From G041228335 sp964580905 (GTDB lineage: Bacteria > Pseudomonadota > Alphaproteobacteria > Puniceispirillales > UBA1172), in assembly GCA_964580905.1 (NCBI GenBank), contig CAZOLR010000066.1, forward strand, positions 1-5,458: a DNA stretch of 5,458 bases, written 5' to 3'. The position numbers and the translations under genes are program-made. Position 1 is the first letter of the stretch. Every line of letters begins with the position of its first letter. Positions 1-5,458 of this stretch are shown in pieces. The notes under the pieces were generated by a model. It was given only the letters and a program-made list of their open reading frames with translations. It was not told the DNA's origin and made no database searches.

Positions 1-179
1 CCGAAAATGTTTTTTCTCTCACAGCTATAGAAGTTATCGACGCAGATAACCTGATGGCCATCCTTAAGCAGGTCCCGGCAAAGATGAGAGCCGATAAAAC
101 CCGCCCCGCCGGTAACGAGTATTCTTTTGCTGGATGGGCTGAACACTTCACATCTCAAACTGGTTGATTGCAGCACCAT
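1..179 (-). CDS. NAD-dependent nucleotide-sugar epimerase/dehydratase (UDP-glucuronate decarboxylase-like), N-terminal part only
   Basis: About 59 codons are visible; the rest lies beyond base 1. The translation carries the glycine-rich Rossmann motif ILVTGGAGFIGSH (TGxxGxxG) at residues 20-32, then a second strand ending VICVDNFYS. The aspartate after that strand is the usual NAD-ribose ligand of extended short-chain dehydrogenases. The wording is closest to UDP-glucuronate decarboxylase (UDP-xylose synthase), which makes UDP-xylose from UDP-glucuronate for surface polysaccharide. dTDP-glucose 4,6-dehydratase or a UDP-sugar epimerase cannot be excluded, because the catalytic YxxxK and the specificity regions are outside the window. 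The start is uncertain. ATG at 179 gives a 19-residue leader but has no visible ribosome binding site. GTG at 146, with GAG seven bases upstream, gives 8 residues before the first strand, a more typical length. It is divergent from the transporter, with no obvious functional link. Confidence 0.85.
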   Translation of the reverse strand, partial: MVLQSTSLRCEVFSPSSKRILVTGGAGFIGSHLCRDLLKDGHQVICVDNFYSCERKNIF

Positions 180-306
180 ACCAGAGATTGACTAATATTG
201 GTTTAACGGCACTTCTGATATTTTACTTCTTAGGGCTGGACAGATGGTGCCGGTTGTCTTGTAATCATTGCATTGACGGTTGAATACTAATAAGAGGTAA
301 GACGGT

Positions 307-349
307 ATCAGGCCGAAAACAGGGAGTTTTCCCTCACTGAAAGCCTGAT
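307..349 (+). promoter_or_regulatory. Nested inverted repeats in the leader of the binding-protein gene
   Basis: Seen directly: an outer perfect 7-bp inverted repeat, ATCAGGC (307-313) with GCCTGAT (343-349), encloses an inner hairpin AGGGA (321-325), loop GTTT, TCCCT (330-334). The segment GTTTTCCCT (326-334) can also pair, with a two-base bulge, to AGGGAGAAAAC (360-370), which contains the ribosome binding site of the gene at 372. The outer stem is followed by GTTTT (351-355), which can itself pair with AAAAC (366-370) around that site. The leader therefore has mutually exclusive pairings that could control translation or cause pausing. It could equally be an operator or chance. In the rest of the divergent gap (180-306) I found no convincing sigma70 promoter: TTGACG (273-278) and TACTAAT (285-291) are only 6 bases apart and do not form a pair. 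Confidence 0.4.
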
Positions 350-359
350 CGTTTTGCCC

Positions 360-365
360 AGGGAG
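360..365 (+). promoter_or_regulatory. Ribosome binding site AGGGAG deciding the start at 372
   Basis: AGGGAG ends six bases before ATG 372, an ideal spacing. This places the binding-protein start at 372 rather than at the in-frame TTG at 354, which would add six residues in front of an otherwise perfect signal peptide. The same hexamer also occurs at 321-326 within the upstream hairpin. Confidence 0.7.
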
Positions 366-371
366 AAAACA

Positions 372-1526
372 ATGAAAAAAACCTTTTTGTCTTTGGCTGT
401 GGCGGCGTTGTTCGGAGTATCCGCCGCGCAGGCTGAAACGGTGAAAGTCGGCTATATGACCACCCTTTCCGGTGGCGCCGGTATCATCGGCACGCAGATG
501 CAGAATGCGGTAAACCTTGCCATGGATCATCTTGGCGGCAAGCTTGGCGGCATGGATGCGGAAATCATCTTTGTTGATGATCAGCGCAAACCTGATGTGG
601 CAAAGCAGCTGGCCAACCGGCTGATCAAATCCGATAAGGTCGATGTCGTTGCCGGGGTGATCTGGTCAAACCTGCTGATGGCCATCCACAAGCCGGTAAC
701 CCGTTCAGATACGCTCCTTATCAGCTCCAATGCCGGCCCGTCGCCGGTGGCCGGCTCGGACTGCAATGAGAATTTCTTCTCCATGTCCTGGCAGAATGAC
801 CAGACGCCTGCCGCCATGGGGAAATACATGCAGGAGGCCGGAGTCAAATCGGTCTATCTGATCGCCCCGAATTATCAGGCCGGCAAGGACATGCTCTCCG
901 GCTTCAAGAGTGAATACAAAGGCGGGATTGCAGGTGAAATCTACACCAAGCTCGGCCAGACGGATTTTCAGGCGGAACTCTCTGCCTTACGTGCCGTCAA
1001 GCCTGAAGCCACGATGATCTTCCAGCCCGGCGGGATGGGGATCAATTTTATCAAACAGTGGAAACAGAGCGGGATGGACAGTGTTTCGGATTTCTATTCG
1101 GTGTTCACGGTGGATGCGGTCAGCCTGCCGGCGCTCAAGGATGGCGCTCTTGGTATCCGTTCCACCCAGACCTGGTCTCCTGATCTCGATAATCCGATCA
1201 ACACCAAATTCGTTGCCGATTACAAGGCCGGGTTCGGGGGATATCCCTCTTTTTACGCCGCCCAGGCCTATGATACGATTCTCGCCATCGACTACGCCAT
1301 TCGCAAGGCGGGCAGCAAAGAGACATCGGCCATGCGCGACGCGCTGGCAGCCGGAGGCATTCCCACCACCCGCGGGACACTTGACATGAACACCAACCAT
1401 TTCCCCATTCAGAATATCTACTTACGTGAAGTGGTGATGGATGATGATGGTGTGGCGACAACCAAAGTTCTGTCGACCGTGTTCGAAAATCATCGGGACG
1501 CCTATGCCAGGGATTGCAAATTCTGA
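372..1526 (+). CDS. Periplasmic substrate-binding protein of a Liv-type ABC importer (aromatic/Nba-like branch)
   Basis: The protein has 384 residues, normal for the type 1 periplasmic binding (Leu/Ile/Val-binding, Peripla_BP_6) family. Residues 1-21 form a clear Sec signal peptide (MKKTFLSLAVAALFGV, then AQA before the cut), and the mature chain opens with ETVKVGYMTTLSGG, the usual first strand. It should bind the ligand in the periplasm and deliver it to the permeases encoded downstream. The segments SSNAGPSPVAGSDC (118-131), NFFSMSWQNDQTP (134-146), QPGGMGINFIKQW (218-230) and YPSFYAAQAYD (291-301) recall the branch often found beside aromatic-acid catabolism genes more than E. coli LivJ/LivK. 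That substrate idea rests on family memory and has no support from neighbours here. Cys131 and Cys382 are the only cysteines and may form a disulfide. The gene is separated from livH by a terminator, so it is probably expressed at a higher level than the rest. Confidence 0.93.
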   Translation: MKKTFLSLAVAALFGVSAAQAETVKVGYMTTLSGGAGIIGTQMQNAVNLAMDHLGGKLGGMDAEIIFVDDQRKPDVAKQLANRLIKSDKVDVVAGVIWSNLLMAIHKPVTRSDTLLISSNAGPSPVAGSDCNENFFSMSWQNDQTPAAMGKYMQEAGVKSVYLIAPNYQAGKDMLSGFKSEYKGGIAGEIYTKLGQTDFQAELSALRAVKPEATMIFQPGGMGINFIKQWKQSGMDSVSDFYSVFTVDAVSLPALKDGALGIRSTQTWSPDLDNPINTKFVADYKAGFGGYPSFYAAQAYDTILAIDYAIRKAGSKETSAMRDALAAGGIPTTRGTLDMNTNHFPIQNIYLREVVMDDDGVATTKVLSTVFENHRDAYARDCKF

Positions 1527-1580
1527 GGCTGATCATTCCTGAAGATCTGTGGGTAACACTCCCATAAAGACAATCAATAT

Positions 1581-1616
1581 GCCGGGACTTCTTTAATGGT
1601 CCCGGCTCTTTTCTTT
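1581..1616 (+). terminator. Intrinsic terminator between binding-protein gene and livH (probably partial)
   Basis: A perfect 8-bp GC-rich stem, GCCGGGAC (1581-1588) with GTCCCGGC (1599-1606), has a 10-base loop and is followed directly by TCTTTTCTTT (1607-1616). This is a textbook Rho-independent terminator on the + strand, 55 bases after the binding-protein stop and 21 bases before the livH start. No separate promoter is evident between it and livH. It therefore probably acts as a leaky terminator that gives more binding-protein mRNA than permease/ATPase mRNA, a common arrangement in ABC importer operons. Confidence 0.85.
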
Positions 1617-1637
1617 AGGGGCTATTTCAGGGTATAG

Positions 1638-2567
1638 ATGGGCGCCATGACACTGACCCTTTTTCTAGAGCAGCTTTTTAACGGTCTTCAGGCCGGGGTG
1701 ACGCTTTTCCTGATTGCCGCCGGGCTGACCCTCATTCTCGGGATCATGGATTTTGTCTTTCTGGCCCATGGCAGTCAGGTGATGGTCGGGGCCTATGCCG
1801 GTGCTGCCATCACCAGCTGGACCGGCAATTTCTATCTCGGTCTCGTGCTTGCCATTCCGGTGACATTTGCCAGCGGGTATCTGATTGAATATCTTCTCGT
1901 GCGGCATCTCTATCGTCGTGATCATATGGAACAGGTGCTGGCCACATTCGGGCTTATTCTTTTCTTTAATGAACTGGTGCGGATCGGGTTCGGGCCCGCG
2001 GCGCTGTTCTCTGATCTGCCGCCCTCGCTCAGCCATTTTGTTGAAATTCTTCCCAATACACCCTATCCGCTCTACCGGCTTGTGGTGATCGGGGTCGGTC
2101 TGGCCTGTGCCCTCGGGATCCATCTTTTTGTTTCAGGGACAAAAACAGGCGCCATGGTCCGTGCCGGGGCGAATAACCCGGAAATGACAGCGGCGATGGG
2201 GGTGAATATCTCCCTGCTCTTCCGCCTGATCTTTGCCGCAGGAGCAGCTTTCGCCGGACTGGCCGGTGCGTTGCTCGGCCCGCTCACATCGGTGGAATCC
2301 GGCATGGGTGAGCCGTTGCTGATCCTGTCGCTGGTGGTGATCATCATTGGCGGGATCGGTTCCGTTCGAGGGGCATTTATTGCGGCCATCCTCATCGGGA
2401 TTGTGGATACGCTGGGCCGTATTTTTCTGCCGATGCTGTTGCGCCAGATCCTCCACGGGTCGGCGGCAGATGGTGCCGGCCCGGCGCTGGCCTCGATGCT
2501 CGTCTATATTCTGATGGCTGTGGTGCTGATCTTCCGGCCCCAGGGTCTGTTCCCGCCAAGAGGTTAG
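1638..2567 (+). CDS. livH: Liv-type ABC importer, inner-membrane permease LivH
   Basis: This 309-residue, very hydrophobic protein has about eight predicted membrane segments, the usual size for LivH (BPD_transp_2 family). It pairs with LivM to form the channel. Typical marks are the N-terminal segment LQAGVTLFLIAAGLTLILG (17-35), followed by MDFVFLAHGS; the cytoplasmic coupling loop TGAMVRAGANNPEMTAAMG (170-188), which contacts the ATPase; and IIGGIGSVRGAFIAAILIG (236-254). A loop with small and polar residues at about 271-283 (ILHGSAADGAGPA) precedes the last helix, and the chain ends in RPQGLFPPRG, as in homologues. The start ATG 1638 has AGGG at 1629-1632, five bases upstream. A second ATG at 1647 is possible but lies too far from that site. 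The gene is separated from livM by only a few bases, so translation is likely coupled. The name reflects family membership; the substrate is not proven. Confidence 0.93.
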   Translation: MGAMTLTLFLEQLFNGLQAGVTLFLIAAGLTLILGIMDFVFLAHGSQVMVGAYAGAAITSWTGNFYLGLVLAIPVTFASGYLIEYLLVRHLYRRDHMEQVLATFGLILFFNELVRIGFGPAALFSDLPPSLSHFVEILPNTPYPLYRLVVIGVGLACALGIHLFVSGTKTGAMVRAGANNPEMTAAMGVNISLLFRLIFAAGAAFAGLAGALLGPLTSVESGMGEPLLILSLVVIIIGGIGSVRGAFIAAILIGIVDTLGRIFLPMLLRQILHGSAADGAGPALASMLVYILMAVVLIFRPQGLFPPRG

Positions 2568-2570
2568 GTG

Positions 2571-3584
2571 ATGCGTGGGGTCCGTGAAATCATCGCATTG
2601 ATCCGGAACGGCATGAGGGAAAACCGCCTGCTGTTCTTTCTGCTTGCCGGATTTGCGCTCTTTCCTATTTATACGGGTGCGGCTGATCTTCCGTTCTGGG
2701 AGGATGTTGCCATGCGGATCATGCTGCTTGGCATGGCGGCGATGGGGCTCAATCTCGTGCTGGGGTATGGCGGCATGGTTTCGTTCGGGCATGCGGCCTT
2801 TCTCGGTGTCGGCGCCTATTGTGTCGGGATAAGCCAGTCCTTCGGGCTGATGAACGGATGGGCGCATCTGCTGATCAGCATCGGGGTGTGTGGCACGCTC
2901 GGCCTGATGATCGGGTATCTGGCGCTGCGTACCAGCGGGATCTATTTCATCATGATCACGCTGGCCTTTGCCCAGATGCTGTTTTTCCTCTTTGTCAGTC
3001 TTGAGGTGTTCGGCGGTGATGACGGGATGAGCATTGACCGGGCAGAGTTTCTGCCGCTCGATCTTTATGAGCCTTTGCGTCTCTATTTCCTGATCTGGGT
3101 TATGCTGGTGCTGGTTTCTGTTCTGCTGATGCTGCTTGTGCGCTCCCGTTTCGGGGTGACGCTCCGGGCGATCCGCAACAATGCATCGCGGATACAGGCG
3201 ATGGGGATTGAGCCGCTGGACTTTCGGATCACGGGATATGTGATCTCAGCGGTTATCTGCGGGGTGGCGGGCACTTTTTTTGCCAGTTGGCAGGAATATG
3301 TGTCGCCCGATATCATGCACTGGTCACGCTCAGGTGAGCTGATGATCATCATCGTGCTGGGCGGGCTGGGCACGCTGGCGGGCCCTCTTCTCGGCGCGGT
3401 TGTCTTTCTCCTGCTTGAGGAATTTCTGCCTGAGCTGTTGTATCTGATCGCGCCGGATTATGCCGAAAACTGGATGATCATCTTCGGCCCGCTGCTGATT
3501 GCGGTGGTGCTCTTCGGACGGGGCGGGCTGATCGGCATGCTTGAGTATTTGAGCCCCCGGTCACGCGGCGGAGGTGCTTCATGA
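2571..3584 (+). CDS. livM: Liv-type ABC importer, inner-membrane permease LivM
   Basis: This 337-residue membrane protein has about nine hydrophobic segments and is the partner of LivH. Family marks are GYGGMVSFGHAAFLGVGAY (65-83), LRTSGIYFIMITLAFAQM (119-136), FGGDDGM (147-153, usually TGGxDG), the cytoplasmic coupling loop RFGVTLRAIRNNASRIQAMG (193-212) and GGLGTLAGPLLGA (264-276). The charged N-terminus (MRGVREIIALIRNGMREN) precedes the first helix and should be cytoplasmic. Two starts are possible: GTG at 2568, directly after the livH stop, or ATG at 2571. AAGAGG at 2558-2563 lies seven bases from the ATG but only four from the GTG, so ATG is preferred. The stop overlaps the livG start as ATGA, indicating translational coupling. 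Confidence 0.93.
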   Translation: MRGVREIIALIRNGMRENRLLFFLLAGFALFPIYTGAADLPFWEDVAMRIMLLGMAAMGLNLVLGYGGMVSFGHAAFLGVGAYCVGISQSFGLMNGWAHLLISIGVCGTLGLMIGYLALRTSGIYFIMITLAFAQMLFFLFVSLEVFGGDDGMSIDRAEFLPLDLYEPLRLYFLIWVMLVLVSVLLMLLVRSRFGVTLRAIRNNASRIQAMGIEPLDFRITGYVISAVICGVAGTFFASWQEYVSPDIMHWSRSGELMIIIVLGGLGTLAGPLLGAVVFLLLEEFLPELLYLIAPDYAENWMIIFGPLLIAVVLFGRGGLIGMLEYLSPRSRGGGAS

Positions 3585-4331
3585 CAATGCCGGTGCTTGA
3601 ACTCCGTGCGGTGAGCAAATCCTTCGGCGCACTCAAAGCCACGGACAAGGTGTCTCTTGACGTGCGGAGCGGGGAAATTCACGCGCTTATCGGGCCCAAC
3701 GGCGCCGGCAAGACCACGCTTATCCAGCAGATCTATGGTGCGCTCCAACCCGAAGAGGGTGAGATCAGGCTTAATGGTGTGGATATCACCGGTCTTTCCA
3801 TACCGGCACGGGTGCGGGCAGGGATAGGCCGGTCCTTCCAGATCAGCAATGTGCTGACGGATTTCACGGTGCTGGAAAACAGCATCATTGCCGAAGCCGC
3901 GCGGCGCGGCGAAGCTTTCCGCTTTCTTCATCCGGCGTTTTCGGACCCTGATCTCATTGCCGGCGGGATGCGCATTCTTGATCGGGTGGGGATAGCGGAA
4001 CTGGCGGGCATCAGGGTGGATGAACTGGCACACGGGCAGCGCCGGATGCTGGAACTTGCCCTTGCCATGGCGGCCGCACCAAGTCTGCTGTTGCTGGATG
4101 AGCCGATGGCCGGCGCCGGGCCCGAAGAAAGCCAGACCATGACAACCATTATCGAACAGCTGAAGGAAGGGGCGGCGGTCCTGCTGATCGAGCATGATAT
4201 GGATGCGGTTTTCAGGCTGGCGGACCGGATCACGGTGCTGGTCGAAGGCGCGGTGCTGGCGGCGGGCACACCGGAGGAGATCAGCCGTAATAAAGAGGTG
4301 CGTCAAGCCTATCTGGGGGAGGAGATCCAGC

Positions 4332-4345
<14 letters not shown>
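3581..4345 (+). CDS. livG: Liv-type ABC importer, ATP-binding protein LivG
   Basis: This 254-residue cytoplasmic ATPase is the usual LivG length. The motifs are in order: Walker A GPNGAGKTT (38-46), Q-loop Gln87 in GRSFQISNV, the ABC signature LAHGQ (149-153) in place of the classic LSGGQ, Walker B LLLLDEP (169-175) with catalytic Glu174, the D-loop MAGAGPEES, and the switch histidine His205 in LLIEHDMDAVF. An altered signature is common in LivG proteins. The C-terminus AYLGEEIQHAGT is typical. The start ATG 3581 has GGAGGT at 3570-3575, five bases upstream; a second ATG at 3587 would remove only two residues. The gene overlaps livM by 4 bases and livF by 14. It should dimerise with LivF on the cytoplasmic face of LivHM. 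Confidence 0.94.
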
Positions 4346-5033
<688 letters not shown>

Positions 5034-5068
5034 ACCCCGCCTGTCATATCCCCCCTTCCCCTGATTTG

Positions 5069-5112
5069 TAGCGGAATTGCAGCGCTATACGTTTAATCAC
5101 AAAAAAGTGATT
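5069..5112. repeat. Two adjacent small inverted repeats downstream of livF
   Basis: TAGCG (5069-5073) with CGCTA (5083-5087), and AATCAC (5095-5100), a loop of six A, GTGATT (5107-5112). A third, ATATG with CATAT around ATCGAA, lies at 5155-5170. They sit in an AT-richer gap of 250 bases (5034-5283) in which I see no supported gene. They may be transcript 3' structures or protein-binding sites for the next gene; nothing here identifies a regulator. Confidence 0.35.
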
Positions 5113-5283
5113 GGACAGAGTGTTAACTCTCCATAATTGTCTTTGTAGATCACGATATGATCGAACATATATGTCAAAACTATACCATAGGGCGTGTTCA
5201 TCTGTGGTGATGCTCACGTCCCTGAAGGCGACCATATTGACCATCTCATAAGGTTTTCTTCGGGGTTCTTTGGGGGGAGAAAA

Positions 5284-5458
5284 ATGAACAGTATCAGACC
5301 GGGCACGTCCCTGACGTGGCCAAGAGTGTCGGACCGTGCGCCCGGCATCAGCGAAACTCGCGTTACTACGGAAACGCCGGCCAGCACCGATAAGGAAGAA
5401 GGAAGAAGGAAGAAGGAAGAAGGAAGAAGGAAGAAGGAAGAAGGAAGAAGGAAGAAGG
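5284..5458 (+). CDS. Unrecognised ORF entering a heptamer repeat, 3' end outside the window
   Basis: ATG 5284 is preceded by GGGGAG (5274-5279) at four bases, a good ribosome binding site. The frame stays open for 58 codons to the window end. The first 36 residues (MNSIRPGTSLTWPRVSD and on to TETPASTD) match no family I know and show no signal peptide or membrane helix. From residue 37 the GGAAGAA repeat encodes a seven-residue charged cycle, KEEGRRK. Because the repeat has no stop in any of its three frames, the open frame over this part is weak evidence for coding. Copy-number change would alter the downstream frame. This could be the start of a real gene, a phase-variable gene, or a chance ORF beside a low-complexity tract. 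Confidence 0.3.
   Translation, partial: MNSIRPGTSLTWPRVSDRAPGISETRVTTETPASTDKEEGRRKKEEGRRKKEEGRRKK
5394..5458. repeat. Tandem heptanucleotide repeat (GGAAGAA), nine copies plus GG
   Basis: Nine exact copies of GGAAGAA run from 5394 to 5456, and the window ends two bases into a tenth. No copy differs from the unit. The + strand is purine-only from 5392 to the end. The unit length of seven is not divisible by three. The repeat stops only because the window does, so its true length is unknown. It is probably where assembly broke. Confidence 0.95.

Noticed and set aside
273..301. TTGACG as a -35 box for the transporter operon
   Set aside because: At 16-18 bases spacing the sequence is GGTAAG-like, not a -10 box. 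The better -10-like TACTAAT is far too close.
354..371. Earlier TTG start for the binding protein
   Set aside because: It would put six residues, two of them basic and one acidic, before an already complete signal peptide, and it would place the good ribosome binding site inside the gene.
192..530. 112-codon minus-strand ORF across the divergent gap and the start of the binding-protein gene
   Set aside because: It runs antisense over the signal peptide region and resembles no family. It is open by chance.
2133..2867. 244-codon minus-strand ORF antisense to livH and livM
   Set aside because: The composition is typical of an antisense shadow (many His, Gln, Arg, Pro). It overlaps two well-supported genes.
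4194..4331. Upstream extension of livF to ATG 4194
   Set aside because: The extra residues are Arg/Trp-rich translation of the livG 3' end in the wrong frame. Homologues start at the MLELDQI position.
5044..5244. 66-codon minus-strand ORF in the gap after livF
   Set aside because: There is no ribosome binding site before its ATG and no recognisable domain, and it lies in AT-richer sequence full of inverted repeats. A real small gene is possible but not supported.
5394..5458. CRISPR array at the right edge
   Set aside because: The repeat unit is only seven bases, with no spacers between copies. It is a simple tandem repeat.

Overview
The window is a 5.5 kb piece of a GC-rich Gram-negative chromosome. 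Its layout and protein style fit an alphaproteobacterium, possibly marine; this is inferred from codon and protein style, not from a marker gene. Both ends cut through open reading frames. The right end stops inside a short tandem repeat, which suggests a contig end.

Most of the window (372-5033) is a complete high-affinity ABC importer of the hydrophobic/branched-chain amino acid (HAAT, Liv-type) family. In order, all on the + strand, it encodes a periplasmic binding protein with a signal peptide, two membrane permeases (LivH- and LivM-like) and two ATPases (LivG- and LivF-like). The binding protein would capture the ligand in the periplasm, the LivH/LivM pair would form the membrane channel, and the LivG/LivF heterodimer would power transport. 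A strong intrinsic terminator lies between the binding-protein gene and livH. It probably lets the binding protein be made in excess over the membrane complex. livH to livF are packed head to tail (3 nt gap, 4 nt overlap, 14 nt overlap) and should be one transcript. The binding protein resembles the branch of the family linked to aromatic-compound uptake (Nba-like) more than E. coli LivJ/LivK, so the true substrate may be an aromatic acid or another small carboxylate.

Left edge (1-179, - strand): the first ~59 codons of an extended short-chain dehydrogenase/reductase of nucleotide-sugar type, close in sequence to UDP-glucuronate decarboxylase. It is transcribed away from the transporter. The 192-base gap between the two genes holds nested inverted repeats just upstream of the binding protein's ribosome binding site, with alternative pairings that could hide or expose that site.

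Right edge (5034-5458): an AT-richer, apparently non-coding stretch of about 250 bases with several small inverted repeats. It is followed by a short unrecognised ORF with a good ribosome binding site that runs into nine copies of the heptamer GGAAGAA. The unit is not a multiple of three, so copy-number change would shift the reading frame. This is the least ordinary thing in the window, but it is cut by the window edge. I see no clearly new multi-gene system; the core is a conventional transporter operon.
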